64,000 nucleotides of DNA from CAWCTB01 sp963798275 (lineage in GTDB: Bacteria; Acidobacteriota; Terriglobia; Terriglobales; Acidobacteriaceae): contig CAWCTB010000039.1 in NCBI GenBank assembly GCA_963798275.1, positions 149,841 through 213,840 of the forward strand, read 5' to 3'. How positions within the stretch are numbered: the stretch's first letter is position 1; each line of letters begins with the position of its first letter. Below are positions 28,960 to 39,674 of the stretch, piece by piece. Under the pieces are notes generated by a model. The model searched no databases, was not told where the DNA came from, and worked only from the letters and a program-made list of their open reading frames with translations. A program made the position numbers and the translations under genes.

Positions 28960-29997
28960 GCGACGGCGAGACTGTTCACGCCCGCCCAGCTATAGCCGAC
29001 CTTGAACAGCTCCAGCGAATCGACGAACTTCAGCACCTGCGGCTTCGTGAACTCCGTCCGAAAGACGATCGAGAACACGCCCGACGAGCCGGTGAAATCG
29101 CGCTTCCAGAACTCGTGTCCCGGGCAGGACTCCAGCGCCGGATGCAGCACGCGTTCGATCTCCGGGCGTGCCTGCAGCCATCGAGCGATCTCCAGCGCGG
29201 CGCTCTCGATCTCCTTCAGGCGCACTGCCAGCGTCTTCAGGCCACGCAGGGCCAGGCTGCAGTCGTCGGGCGAAGCCGCGTAGCCCAGCACCTGTTGTGT
29301 CGCGCCTAACCGCTTCCACAGGGCTTCGTCCTTCACCGTCACCGATCCCAGCAACAGGTCGCTGTGACCGCCGACATACTTGGTCAGCGCCTGCATGGTG
29401 ATGTCGACGCCATGCGCGAAGGCGTCGAAGAACACTCCCGCCGACCAGGTATTGTCGAGCACCACCAGCGCACCGCGCGCGTGCGCGGCAGCGGCAATCG
29501 CGGGCACGTCCTGCACCTCCATGGTGATCGAGCCTGGGCTCTCGCACCAGACGAGACGCGTGTTGGGCTTGAATCAGCGCTTCGATGCCGCTGCCGATGG
29601 TCGGCTGGTAATAGCTGACCTCCACGCCGAACTTTCGCAGCACGTCGTTGGAGAACTTGCGGTTCGGCCCGTAGACGCTCTCGGGCACCAGGATGTGGTC
29701 TCCCGCCTTCAGGAATGCCAGGTTGATGAACGAGATTGCGCTCTGCCCGCCGGGCGTGATGATGGTGCGGTAGCCGTGCTCCAGCTCGCAGATGCGTGCT
29801 GCCAACTCCAGCGTGGTCGGCGTGCCGTAGAGTCCGTAGGTGTAGCCGGACTCGTACTGGTCCCAGTTGTCATCGGCGGCGGCGGCATTCGGAAACACGA
29901 CGGTGGATGCGCGATAGACAGGAATGTTGAGCGAGCGAAAGCCTTCAGGAATGCGGGCGTCGGAATGAATCAGCCTGGTCTTCCAATGCTTCTCCAT
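28827..29997 (-). CDS. PLP-dependent trans-sulfuration enzyme, cystathionine beta-lyase-like (MetC/CGS family), frameshifted
   Basis: Cys/Met metabolism PLP enzyme of about 390 residues. It starts MEKHWKTRLIHSDARIPEGF. Further motifs are Y-G-L-Y-G-T-P-T (phosphate-binding Tyr), A-L-V-V-L-D-N-T-W-S-A-G (cofactor Asp), A-L-T-K-Y-V-G-G-H-S-D (Schiff-base Lys) and a C-terminal R-L-N-I-G-L-E-D. The W-S-A-G and H-S-D context resembles cystathionine beta-lyase (MetC) more than gamma-synthase. One frameshift near 29545 breaks the ORF (A-S-R-L-V to C-E-S-P-G-S). It probably converts cystathionine to homocysteine, pyruvate and ammonia. Confidence 0.85.
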
Positions 29998-30086
29998 CCC
30001 AGCATTATAGGAGTGGAGCGAATTGTCGCGGCGTCACAACAGTCGTTCCGGCTGAGCGGTTGGTAGCTGACGGTGACAGACTGCCG

Positions 30087-30587
30087 CTACTCGATAATCG
30101 CCAGCGCATCCCCGGGATTGACGGTCGAGCCTTCCGCGGTCAGGATCTTCTGCACTTTGCCGTCCTTGGGCGACTTCATCTCGTTCTGCATCTTCATGGC
30201 TTCCATGACGATGATGCCCTGGCCCGCCTTGACCTCTTCTTTCTCACTGACCATGATGCGTACGATCTTGCCCGGCATGGGGGCGGTGATCTTCTCCGGC
30301 CCAGCTTCCGCGCCAGCGGCAGCGCGCCGGGTGCGCAGCGAGCGCGGGTCCTGCACGTCGACAGCGTAGCGCGCGCTGCCGATCACCATGTGCAGCTCGC
30401 CCTGCAGCGAGCGCTCTCGCTTGATCTCGTAGGCCTTGTTGCCCACCAGCACCGACAGCACGTCGCGCGCCGTGAGTGCGGCATCAACTTCCATGGGCTC
30501 GTCGTCGATCTTGCACAGCCAGGTGCGCTCGCCCCGCGTCAGTTCCAGGCGATGCGTTTTGCCGTCTACCACCACGTCGTAGGTCAT
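30087..30587 (-). CDS. Biotin carboxyl carrier domain protein
   Basis: A 166-residue protein with an N-terminal beta-rich region (MTYDVVVDGKTHRLELTRGE) and a C-terminal biotinyl/lipoyl domain. The biotin-accepting Lys is in V-M-E-A-M-K-M-Q-N-E (about residue 134). The A-P-M-P-G-K-I-V-R-I start of the domain is also clear. It lacks an AccB-type thumb and looks like the separate carrier of a propionyl/methylcrotonyl-type acyl-CoA carboxylase. It follows the biotin carboxylase gene on the same strand. No carboxyltransferase gene is visible in the window. Confidence 0.88.
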   Translation of the reverse strand: MTYDVVVDGKTHRLELTRGERTWLCKIDDEPMEVDAALTARDVLSVLVGNKAYEIKRERSLQGELHMVIGSARYAVDVQDPRSLRTRRAAAGAEAGPEKITAPMPGKIVRIMVSEKEEVKAGQGIIVMEAMKMQNEMKSPKDGKVQKILTAEGSTVNPGDALAIIE

Positions 30588-30625
30588 GGGCCCCTATCTC
30601 GTCCGCAGCGCTTCGGCGCGCAGCG

Positions 30626-32132
30626 TTACGCCGCCAATTCGAGGTCTCGGCCGCGGCTGTGTGTCCGTTTGCCCCTGACGGCAGCCGGCAGTCCATTGGC
30701 GCCCGGGAACGTCGCCTTCGGCTCCATGGTGGCGAAGATTCCTGCAGCAACCGCGGCAATCAGCGGACGCCGCTCATCCGTCTCGTTCGACGGTTGCGCC
30801 AGCAGGCGGTCGAGAAAGCCGGTGTCGATCTTGCCGGCGCGAAAATCCGGGTCCTTCAGGATGCGGCGAAACAGCGAAATATTGGTCTTGATGCCGCCGA
30901 CAAAATACTCGTACAGCGCGCGCAACAGCCGATTGATCGCGTCGTCGCGCGTCTCGCCGTAGCCCACCAGCTTGGCCAGCAGGGGATCGTATTCGATCGG
31001 CACCGTCCAGCCTTCGTACATGCCGCTGTCGCGCCGGATGCCCGGCCCCGACGGCGAAATCAGCCGGGTGATCTGCCCCGGCGACGGAAAGAAGTTGTTG
31101 TCCGGATCCTCGGCATAGACGCGGCACTCGATGGCATGTCCGCGCAACTTGATGTCCTCTTGCGTGAACGGCAGCTTCTCGCCCCGCAGCAACCTGCATC
31201 TGCAAGTGCACCAGGTCGAGCCCGGTTACGAACTCGGTCACCGGATGCTCCACCTGCAGGCGCGTGTTCATCTCGAGGAAGTAGAAGTTGCGCTGCTCGT
31301 CCACCAGGAACTCGACGGTGCCGGCGTTCTGATAGTTCGCTGCCTTCGCCACGCGCACCGCAATTTCTCCCATGCGGCGGCGCATGTCCTCATCCACCAT
31401 AGGCGACGGCGATTCTTCCAGCACTTTCTGATGGCGGCGCTGCACCGAGCATTCGCGCTCGCCCAGATACACCACGTTGCCGTGTTCGTCGCCGAATACC
31501 TGCATCTCGACGTGCCGGGGATTGACGATGAACTTCTCGAGGTAAACTTCGTTGTCGCCAAAGGACCGCTGCGCCTCGCTGCGTGCCGCCTCGTAGGCCG
31601 AGCGCAGGTCGTCCGGCGACTTAACCATGCGCATGCCCTTGCCACCGCCGCCGGCAGCCGCCTTCAGCATGACGGGATAGCCGATCTGTTCCGCCATCCG
31701 CGCGGCTGCGTCGAACTCCAGCCCTCGTTCCGAGCCCGGAACAAACGGCACGCCGGCCTTCTTCATGTTCTGGCGCGCGCGGGTTTTGGAGCCCATCATC
31801 TCCATCGACTCCGGCGTGGGGCCGATGAACTTCACGCCGGCGTCGGCGCAGGCCTGCGCGAAGCGGGCATTCTCCGACAGAAAGCCATACCCGGGATGAA
31901 TGGCTTCCGCCCCGCTGCGGCGAGCGACGTCGAGAATCTTGTCGATATTGAGATAGCTCTCGCTCGCGGTGGCCGGCCCGATGTGGTAGGCGTAGTCGGC
32001 CTTGCGGACATGAAGCGCGCGCCGGTCCACATCGGAGTACACCGCGACCGATTCAATACCCATCTCGCGGCAGGCGCGGATGATGCGCACCGCGATTTCC
32101 CCGCGATTGGCGATCAGCATGCGTTTGAACAT
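30626..32132 (-). CDS. accC: Biotin carboxylase subunit (AccC/PccA-like), frameshifted
   Basis: ATP-grasp enzyme that carboxylates biotin. It starts MFKRMLIANRGEIAVRIIRA. The glycine-rich loop is K-A-A-A-G-G-G-G-K-G-M-R; E-M-N-T-R-L-Q-V-E-H-P-V-T-E is the active-site region. The C-terminal B domain with R-G-H-A-I-E-C-R-V-Y-A-E-D-P is in a second frame. The frameshift lies near 31190. The stop at 30626 gives an odd tail; another frame reads G-V-T-L-R-A-E-A-L-R-T-R to a stop at 30594, seven bases before the carrier gene, so a further indel is possible. Length about 500 residues fits acyl-CoA carboxylases. Confidence 0.9.
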
Positions 32133-32274
32133 AAAAGGGGTTCGCAGAAACTAAAGATTGTACTGTACGGCCCAGCCTTGGGCAGTACCACCAACGTCAC
32201 AGCCCCATGTGACGCAAAGCAGCCGTGGACTCCGGCCGGATTCGGGCGGCACGTCCAAAGGTACCGACCCTCAG

Positions 32275-32301
32275 AAAAATGCCCCTCCTGGCGGGAGGGG
32301 C
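32275..32301 (-). terminator. Rho-independent terminator after the TPR lipoprotein gene
   Basis: On the minus strand an 8-bp stem (GCCCCTCC at 32294-32301 reading with GGAGGGGC at 32281-32288) has a five-base loop and is followed by five T (forward AAAAA at 32275-32279). It lies just past the stop at 32333 and closes the tonB-exbB-exbD-TPR unit. Confidence 0.8.
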
Positions 32302-32332
32302 GGGTACAACGGAGCGAGGATCCTGGTGCGAA

Positions 32333-33172
32333 CTACTGGTTGGCGCCTTCAGGTGTGACAATGCCGGAGGGACCGGCTTTTTCGGCCTTGGCTTTCTTGG
32401 TGGCCATGGTCTTGTCAACCCAGTCGTCAGCGCTCTTCAAATCCGCCTTACGGGCATCGGGGTCGTCACACTCCAGGTCGGCGCGTTCGCGGTACATCAG
32501 GTTCATGTACGCCATCGCGTCGTCGTAATCCGGACGGAGCGTGCACCGCCTTCTGCAGGTTCTGAATTCCGTCTTCGACCTTGGGCTCGTTCTTGTCCTT
32601 GATCGCCTTCAGCAGTTCGGCACAGGTCTTCTTGTCCTTCGAGGAATCGTCGGTGGGCTTCAGGCCGAGCTTGGCACGGGCGTCCATGCGCGGCTGGTAG
32701 GTCTCCATCCAGTCGATAACCCCGAGCGAGTAATACGTCTCGGGATCGTTGGGATCCAGGTCAGCGACCTTCTGGTAGTACTCCCGGGCCTGGTCCATTT
32801 TCTTCATGTTGTAGTAGAGCGAAGCAATGCCCTTCAGGCTGTGGACTTGCTGCTCTTTGGGAGGATTGGCGGCCAAAACCTTCTTGAACTCTTCAATGGC
32901 CTGCTCCGCATAGCGATTGTTGTCTGGCGAATCAGCTCCAGGGATGTATTGCTGAGCGTATGCGGTGGCCAAATAAAGCGCGCATTGATAAGGCTGGGGT
33001 CCAGATCGACTGCGTTCTTGAAGTGCTCGATCGCCTCTTCGAAGCGTGCATTCTTGTAGGACTGAACACCCTTATTGAGCTGGTCGCGCGCTCTCAGCTT
33101 GTTGCAACCCACCGTTGAGAACAACACGAGCAGCACCGTAAGTACCGTCAGTACCCGTCCGGTCTTGTTCAT
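32333..33172 (-). CDS. TPR-repeat lipoprotein, frameshifted
   Basis: From the ATG at 33170-33172 the product starts MNKTGRVLTVLTVLLVLFST and has lipobox Cys (F-S-T-V-G-C). Several tetratricopeptide repeats follow: G-V-Q-S-Y-K-N-A-R-F-E-E-A-I-E-H-F, G-I-A-S-L-Y-Y-N-M-K-K-M-D-Q-A-R-E-Y-Y and Y-Y-S-L-G-V-I-D-W. Two frameshifts, near 32960 and 32530, split it over three frames. Total about 280 residues. It is the last gene of the TonB/ExbB/ExbD cluster. Its role is probably protein-protein contact in the envelope. Confidence 0.82.
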
Positions 33173-33296
33173 GTCTGGTATCACTCTCCGTTGCGATAGT
33201 TCGGGTTCCAAGGGGACGGCGGGACTACCGTTGTACGGCGTCCCGCCCGCCCGAGAGGAGGAGTGCTTCCCGAATCAGTTCGGTTGTACTGCCCGG

Positions 33297-33736
33297 CTAA
33301 CCGCCGGCCTCGATCTTGGCAGTGATCAGTCCCACTTTGTCGACACCCGCCGAGTGGGCGATGTCGATCACCTGGGCCACATCGTTAAAGGTCAGGTCGG
33401 GGTCGGCCTTGACGAACATCACCTTCTCGGCGCGAGTCTTGAAGATGTCGTTGAGACGGCCTTCAAGGTTCTCCCAGGTGACGTCGTCCTGGTTGATCTT
33501 TAGCGCCGGCTTGTCGCCGGCACCCTTTCAGCAGCTGGACGACAATGGTGCGATCATTGCTCTCCGGCTGCTTCTGCTGGTCTTTCGGCGGCTGCGGCAC
33601 CAGCGCGTCCAAGCCCTTCGGGTGTCAGTGGCGTGATGACCATGAAGATGATCAGCAGCACCAGCAACACGTCAATCATCGGCGTTACGTTGATGTCGGC
33701 TATAGAACCGCCGCCACCTCCCGATACCATTCCCAT
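33297..33736 (-). CDS. exbD: ExbD/TolR biopolymer transport protein (second copy), frameshifted
   Basis: Starts MGMVSGGGGGSIADINVTPM with the conserved N-V-T-P-M-I-D-V-L-L-V-L-L-I-I-F-M-V membrane helix that carries the proton-binding Asp. The periplasmic part is in other frames: D-R-T-I-V-V-Q-L-L-K, then D-D-V-T-W-E-N-L-E-G-R-L and V-D-K-V-G-L-I-T-A-K-I-E-A-G-G, ending at a TAG at 33297-33299. Two frameshifts (near 33620 and 33530). About 146 residues, normal. It follows the first exbD after 9 bases. Together with ExbB and TonB it energises outer-membrane receptors. Confidence 0.88.
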
Positions 33737-33745
33737 TGCAAACTC

Positions 33746-34223
33746 CTATTGCGAGCCCCCGCCAGCACCCGTGACTGGCGGAGGTGTCTGGGCGGCGGCT
33801 CCTGTCTTCTTCTGTTCGGTCAACAAACCCACATCGTCGACGCCGGCCGAGCGTACGTTGTCCACCACTTCCACAACGCTGCCGTAGCGGGCACGTGCGT
33901 CCGACTTGATGAAGACCCGCTTGTCAACCCGGTTGGCCAGGCGGTCCTTCACCTTCTGGGTCAGCGAATCGGCCTGGATCACGTCGGTGCCGAAGTAGAT
34001 TTTGCCGTCGCGCATAATGGACACGAGCAGCGCATCTTCTTTGTCGGCATCCGGCATGGTGCACGGGATTGTTGACCTTGGCCATGTCGACGCTGACGCC
34101 CTTCTGCAACATGGGCGTGATCACCATGAAGATGATCAGCAACACCAGCATCACGTCCACCATGGGCGTGACGTTGATGTTCGAGTTCACCTTCGCTCCT
34201 TCGTTGCGTTTCGCTAATGCCAT
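33746..34223 (-). CDS. exbD: ExbD/TolR biopolymer transport protein (first copy), frameshifted
   Basis: The ATG at 34221-34223 follows a perfect AGGAGG nine bases upstream. Sequence MALAKRNEGAKVNSNINVTP leads into P-M-V-D-V-M-L-V-L-L-I-I-F-M-V, the single helix with the essential Asp. The periplasmic domain (D-G-K-I-Y-F-G-T-D, K-V-K-D-R-L, A-G-V-D-D-V-G-L-L-T) lies in a second frame after a shift near 34060. The tail is Pro/Gly-rich. Two exbD genes in tandem after exbB are usual in Acidobacteria and Myxobacteria. Confidence 0.88.
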
Positions 34224-34263
34224 CGAGTTCAACCTCCTGCGTCAGCCAGAACCAAGTTAGCGT

Positions 34264-35016
34264 CTACCGGCGGACGCTGCGACGCTTCAGGAAGTAGTCG
34301 ATCAGCTCGCTGGAGCTGTTGTCCATTTCCACGTCGAAGGCTTCCACCTTGCCGGTGAAGTAGTTGAACATCATGACGGCCGGAATGGCCACGAACAGTC
34401 CGAGAGCGGTGGTCACCAGGGCTTCCGAAATACCGCCCGCGACCGCGCCCAGACCGGTAGCTTTCTGGGTCGAAATCTCACGGAAGGCGTTCAGAATGCC
34501 GACCACGGTACCGAACAGTCCGACGAAGGGAGCGGTCGAGCCGATGGTCGCCAGGCCGCCCAGGCCGCGCTTCAGTTCGGCGTGGACGATGGCTTCGGCA
34601 CGCTCCAGGGCGCGCTTGGAAGCTTCGATCTGTTCGCCGGGGATGTCGTTGGATTCGCCGTGCGCCTTGAATTCCTGCAGGCCGGCGGTCACGACTTTCG
34701 CCAGGTGGCTCTTCTTGTTGCGCTCGGCAACTTTGATGGCTTCGTCGATTTTGCCTTCACGCAGCGCGCCGGCAACGGCGGGAGCGAAGGCTCGCGACTG
34801 TTTGCGCGCGGCGCTGAACGCCATGGCGCGATCGATCATCACGCCGATAGACCAGCCGGACATGATGAATAGAATGACGACCACGATCTTGGCCAGCACA
34901 CCCATCTGTTTCCAGAGGGAGACGGGATCCCAGCCGATGGCCGCTTCCTGGAACATCCAGGCGGCAACCAACGGGACATGGCTCATCGCGTAGGTTGCAA
35001 GGTTTGCTAGAAGCAT
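34264..35016 (-). CDS. exbB: MotA/TolQ/ExbB proton channel protein
   Basis: A 250-residue inner membrane protein with one helix at about residues 40-60 (A-K-I-V-V-V-I-L-F-I-M-S-G-W-S). A cytoplasmic helical segment follows, then the conserved pair of helices with G-L-G-G-L-A-T-I-G-S-T-A-P-F-V-G-L-F-G-T-V-V-G-I and E-A-L-V-T-T-A-L-G-L-F-V-A-I-P-A. It forms the pentameric proton channel with the downstream ExbD proteins. The gene is intact and lies between tonB and exbD, all on the same strand. Confidence 0.95.
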   Translation of the reverse strand: MLLANLATYAMSHVPLVAAWMFQEAAIGWDPVSLWKQMGVLAKIVVVILFIMSGWSIGVMIDRAMAFSAARKQSRAFAPAVAGALREGKIDEAIKVAERNKKSHLAKVVTAGLQEFKAHGESNDIPGEQIEASKRALERAEAIVHAELKRGLGGLATIGSTAPFVGLFGTVVGILNAFREISTQKATGLGAVAGGISEALVTTALGLFVAIPAVMMFNYFTGKVEAFDVEMDNSSSELIDYFLKRRSVRR

Positions 35017-35225
35017 GAGTCGAATTATCCTCCTCGGAACTCTCGTTACAGCAGAACGGCTTCTTTACTGCTACTGCGGGTTGCTTCGGATTATCAGGCC
35101 ACCGGGTTCTGCAGCCTCTTTCATTCTTTCCAACAAAAAACTGAAAGCCCTGGATCTGGACCCACGCTCGCGCTGCGGCCGCCAGCGAGCTTCGGATGCG
35201 CAGAAAGACTCAGAGCAGATAACTT

Positions 35226-35973
35226 TATCCGCCCGCCAGGGTAAAGTTGACGTTGATGGTGGTCTCTACTTCGACGGGCTCACCATTCAGATAATACGGC
35301 TTGTACTTCCACTGCTTGACCGCTTCAATGGCGGCGGGAGCCAGCATCGGATGGCCGCTGACCACCTGTCAAATTCTCGATCTGAACCATCCTTGCCGAT
35401 TACAGCCTGCAGGACAACCACTCCCTGAATACGGGCCTGCCGGGCCAGCGGCGGGTAGGTTGGCTTGACCTGCTGGATCAGCAACCCCTGCGAAACGCCT
35501 TGCGATACGCGAATCTTCTGCGGCGTGGCGACCTTGGGCACCACTGCCGGAGCGGAGTTAAGCACGCTGCCCAGCACACCGCCAATCGCACCACCCGGGA
35601 CACCTCCGGGTACGCCTCCGACAACTCCGGCCACGCCGGCTGACGGCGGTGGCTCGTCCTCTTTAATCATCTGCGATCTTTTTTGGGGATGGTGGTGGGA
35701 GTGCGCAGTTCGTCCGTTGTCCAGATCGCTCTGCATCTTCTTCACGATCTTGATTTCAGGAGTGGCCGCCGGAGGGGGTGGCGGGGGTGGCGGCGGGGGT
35801 GGAGCAACCAGGAACGTCATCAGTTGCTGCTTGGGTAGCGCTTCGGTGAACACCAGAGGCAGTAATACGAGGACGCCAATTAGCAGGATCTGGAGGATAA
35901 AAGAGACCATGGTGGTCGCGCCCCGTTTGGTCTTCAGCTTTCCTCCCGATTCCATAAGGCTGTCTTCAAACAT
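35226..35973 (-). CDS. tonB: TonB energy transducer, frameshifted
   Basis: An N-terminal membrane helix (V-S-F-I-L-Q-I-L-L-I-G-V-L-V-L-L-P-L) is followed by a run of eleven prolines and a Gly/Pro-rich spacer. The C-terminal TonB domain starts V-K-P-T-Y-P-P-L-A-R-Q-A-R-I-Q-G. A frameshift near 35380 moves it to W-K-Y-K-P-Y-Y-L-N-G-E-P-V, ending N-F-T-L-A-G-G at a TAA at 35226. An odd His-rich patch (T-A-H-S-H-H-H-P-Q-K-R) reads L-R-T-P-T-T-I-P-K-K in the neighbouring frame, so a compensating pair of indels is likely there. It couples the ExbB/ExbD motor to outer-membrane transporters. Confidence 0.88.
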
Positions 35974-36171
35974 GGCCTGTTCTCCGTCAAACTCGTCTTG
36001 GATTACTTAGACACCGAATTTCTAGCTTTTGCTCCCGAAAACGAATGCTGTCGCCGGTAAAGTTATGATGCTGCCGGCAATCTCGGCAGGTTCCGTCTGT
36101 TGCCTCCGGACGGCAGCTACAAATACCCGGCTTACCGAACCGTTGCCAAGTCTACTCCGTTTTTTCCATCG

Positions 36172-37396
36172 CTACACCTTAACTTTTACTTTTGCTCGCG
36201 AGAGGCACTCACTGCCGGCACCACGGACCGGCCCGTCTTCGCTGGCCCGCCATTCCTGGTAAGCGACCAGCATGGGAGCGGCCACCGCGATCGAAGAATA
36301 CGTGCCGATCAGGATACCGATCACCAGCGCCAGCGAAAAGCCGCGGAGCACCTCGCCGCCAAACAGGTACAACGAGAGCACCGTCAGGAAGGTCAGGCCG
36401 GATGTGAGAATGGTCCGACTCAACGTCTGGTTGATGCTCTTGTTGACAATGTCGGCGAACGGCTCGCGCCGGAGCAGCTTAATATTCTCGCGAATTCTAT
36501 CAAAGACCACAATCGTGTCGTTCATCGAATAACCGATGAGCGTCAGAATGGCCGCAATCACGGTCAGACTGATGTCCTTGTTGAGCAGCGAGAAAAGCCC
36601 CCAAGGTGATGATCGTGTCGTGGAAGCAGGCCACCACCGCCCCGACGCCGTAGATCAGCTCGAAGCGGAACCACAGGTATACCAGCATTCCGGCCAACGA
36701 GTATAGCGTCGCCATCAGTGCCTGGTGACGTAATTGCGAACCAACCTGCGGACCCACGATTTCGACGTTGCGGACGGCGAAGTTGGAGACATAGAAGTCC
36801 TGCTGCAAGGCGCTCAGCACTTCTGCGGGAACCACGCCGCGCAACTCGTCGAGGGAAGATAACACACCGCCCCGCTCGTTATTGCGGAAGTCCTCGATCT
36901 GCTTGGCCAGCGCCTGATAGCGCTGCGGTGCGTCCGAGCCCAGGTGCAGCGGGTCCTTCTGCAGCAGGTACTGCGACAGAGAGGAAGGACCGGTGTTGTT
37001 CAAGTCCTGCTTACCGGCATTCTGGGCGTTGTCGGCCTCAAGCGCCTTGATGATGGTGTTCTTACCCTGATCAAGCGCCGATTCGTTGGTTTGGCGCTGC
37101 TCCAGCGCCACCAGCACCTCATGATTGGCCGGCGCTCCGTAGCTCTGGATTCGCGGGTCCTTCAGCCCCGCCTGGTCCATGGCGCGACGGATGTGATCGA
37201 GATCGGGCGTTGCAGCAAACTTTACGTAAACCAGAGTGCCGCCCTTGAAGTCCACCCCGAAGGGCAGGGGCGAACCGGTCTTGGCCCAGCGCACGCCCAT
37301 GGAAGTCAAGCCGGCGACGCTGAAGATTAGCGAGAAGGCGAGGAAATACCACTTCTTGCCCAGGAAGTCGATGTTGCTGTTGCGAAATAACTCCAC
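36172..37396 (-). CDS. secF: Protein translocase subunit SecF, frameshifted
   Basis: SecF with SecD uses the proton gradient to complete protein export. It starts with helix 1 (F-L-G-K-K-W-Y-F-L-A-F-S-L-I-F-S). Then come G-V-D-F-K-G-G-T-L-V-Y-V, a periplasmic domain of about 180 residues, and the five-helix block with N-V-E-I-V-G-P-Q-V-G and G-Y-S-M-N-D-T-I-V-V-F-D-R-I-R-E-N. A frameshift near 36600 is probably an extra T in TTTT (L-G-A-F then S-L-L-N-K-D). The reconstructed length is about 408 residues. It is ten bases downstream of secD. Confidence 0.92.
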
Positions 37397-37406
37397 CGAA
37401 AGCCCC

Positions 37407-39030
37407 TTAAATACTCAACGCCTGGCCACGCTGGTGGCGGTTGAGGATGCTGTCGAAAATGACGCGCGACACGAAGACCGAAGTGAACAGGTTGGCCAGC
37501 AGACCAAAGCTCAGGGTCACGGCGAATCCGCGCACCGGGCCGGTCCCGAACAGGAACAGGATGATGGCCGAGACAATCGTGGTGACGTGGGTATCGACGA
37601 TCGTGACCCAGGCATGAGCAAATCCCTGCTCCACCGCTGACGGCGGCGTCTTGCCATGCCGCAGCTCTTCGCGGATGCGCTCGAAGATCAGCACGTTCGA
37701 GTCGACGCCCATGCCGATTGTCAGGATGACACCTGCTATTCCCGGCAGGGTCAGCGTCGCGCTGCTGAATCCTAGAAATCCCAGCAGGATCACCAGGTTC
37801 AGGATCAATCCCAGGTCGGCGTTGATGCCGGCCGCGTGGTAGTAGAACAGCATGAAGACCATGACCGCGACCATGCCGACAATTGCCGCGCGCACACCCG
37901 CGCGGATCGAATCAGCGCCCAAGCGACGGACCTACCGTGCGCTCTTCCAGGTACTTGATGCTGGCGGGCAGGGCACCGGAACGCAGAGTCAGCGACAGGT
38001 CGCGCGTTTCTTGCTCGGTGAACGAACCGCTGATGCGTCCCTGATCGTGAATCTGCTCCTGGATGTTGGCGACCTCCATCACCTTGTTGTCGAGCACTAC
38101 GGCCAGCTTCTCGCCGACGTGGGCTCCGGTGAAGGCCGCAAAACGGCGACCGCCTTCGCCGGTCAGGGTGAAGTTCACGTCGGGACGCCCGTTCTCATCG
38201 CGACTCGCCTCCGCGCCGCGCAGATCGCTGCCACTGACCGCCGATGACCGGCTGATCAGCCAATACTGCTCGCCATTGTCCTGGCCCTGCCCGCGGACGC
38301 CCAGGTTACGACCTTTCAGCAGCACCGCATTCGCCGGCAGTACGCCGCCGTTGGCCTGCATGGCTTCCTGCTCGCTGGCATACGGACCGCCGAGCGCCTG
38401 CCGGATTTCCAGCATGGCAGTCGACTGCATGATTTCTTTCACGCGCGCGGGATCGTCTACACCCGGCAACTGCACCAGGATCTGGTAGTCGCCCAGGCCA
38501 TGCTCCTGGATGACCGGCTCGCTGACGCCGAGCTGATCAATACGGTTGCGGATGGTTTCAATCGCCTGGGAAACTGCCTTGGTCTTGATGTCTTTCACGG
38601 CGGCCGGCTTCAGTTGCAGGGTCCACGAGTTTTCCGGACCCGAGGCCAGCTCATAGTCAGGGAGGCGGTCGGTGACCAGGCTGCGCATCTCGCCAGACGA
38701 TTCCGGGGGCACGCCCTTGATCGCGATCAGTTGCGGATCCGTTTGCGGATTGGGCTTGCTGATCTCCGCGTAGGCGATGTTGCGGCTCTTCAGGTCATCC
38801 TTCAGCCGTTCCACCGCGCGATCGGTTTCCGCATTCACCGCATCGTTCACCTGCACTTGCAGGATGAGGTGCGTCCCGCCTTTCAGGTCGAGGCCGAGAT
38901 GAATGCGGTCCTGCAGCGAAGCCAGCAGACCGCTGGGCGTAAAGGTCTTGGGAATGCCGAAGATGCCGAACAGGAAGACGATCAGCACTCCGATGATGAG
39001 TAGGACTTTGAGCGAAAGGTTCTTGTTCAT
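37407..39030 (-). CDS. secD: Protein translocase subunit SecD, frameshifted
   Basis: SecD starts MNKNLSLKVLLIIGVLIVFL and has the D-L-K-G-G-T-H-L-I-L-Q-V motif after helix 1, then the periplasmic P1 domains with the Q-L-P-G-V-D-D-P-A-R element. The C-terminal helices contain G-M-G-V-D-S-N-V-L-I-F-E-R-I-R-E-E. A frameshift near 37918 (V-G-P-S-L-G then A-D-S-I-R-A-G) is explained by one extra G in GGG. The length of about 541 residues is normal. Order tgt-yajC-secD-secF matches the classical bacterial operon. Confidence 0.93.
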
Positions 39031-39049
39031 GAGAAAACTGCGACCCTGC

Positions 39050-39373
39050 CTACGACTTGGTCTCCTCCTGGGTGGTGAGCGTGACGATGGAGGAGCGCGC
39101 TACTTCCAGTTTAATGTTGTCCGGCGGCACCCGCAGGATGACCACGTCGTCCTTGACCGACATGATGGCCCCGGTCAGGCCCCCGCTGGTGACCACCCGG
39201 TCTCCCGACTTGATCTGCTTCAGCATCTCCTGCCACTTCTTCTGGCGGCGCTGCTGGGGCATGATGAGCAAGAAATAGAAGATTGCGAAAATCGCAACCA
39301 TCATCAGGAGCGGGGCTGCTCCGCCCCCAATGCCCCCGATTCCCTGAAGATATGTACCTGCCAGTCCGATCAT
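39050..39373 (-). CDS. yajC: Preprotein translocase accessory subunit YajC
   Basis: A 107-residue protein with a Gly-rich start, one membrane helix (L-L-M-M-V-A-I-F-A-I-F-Y-F-L-L-I-M-P) and the YajC motif P-Q-Q-R-R-Q-K-K-W-Q-E-M-L, then G-D-R-V-V-T-S-G-G-L-T-G. It associates with SecDF. The gene is intact and 19 bases upstream of secD. Confidence 0.95.
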   Translation of the reverse strand: MIGLAGTYLQGIGGIGGGAAPLLMMVAIFAIFYFLLIMPQQRRQKKWQEMLKQIKSGDRVVTSGGLTGAIMSVKDDVVILRVPPDNIKLEVARSSIVTLTTQEETKS

Positions 39374-39674
39374 TTCCCTGTCTTTCGTGGAGAAGCTCTT
39401 CGCGGAGACTTACCCGCTCCCGACACAACTCCACCGTATGATTTTCACCTGCGGAACCGTTTTTGAGGCGATTGCCTGAGGCGGTGGCGCTGCCCACTCC
39501 CTGCTGCGCGCATCTCCGGGCACGCTCGCAACTCCGGGGTACGTCAGACGCCTGGGGACTTCCACGGGAACTTCAGACCAACACCGGCTTCTCATCCGCG
39601 CAGCAAAGTGCTTGCCAAGTCAGAGATCGGCCCTACCCTCATTGTAGCGCTTTGACCGGAGCAGCGAATTGCCG
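39374..39674. other. tgt-yajC spacer, no gene seen
   Basis: About 300 bases between the tgt stop and yajC. I see no convincing ORF on either strand, no strong hairpin followed by T, and no clear promoter. It may hold the yajC-secDF promoter. Confidence 0.4.
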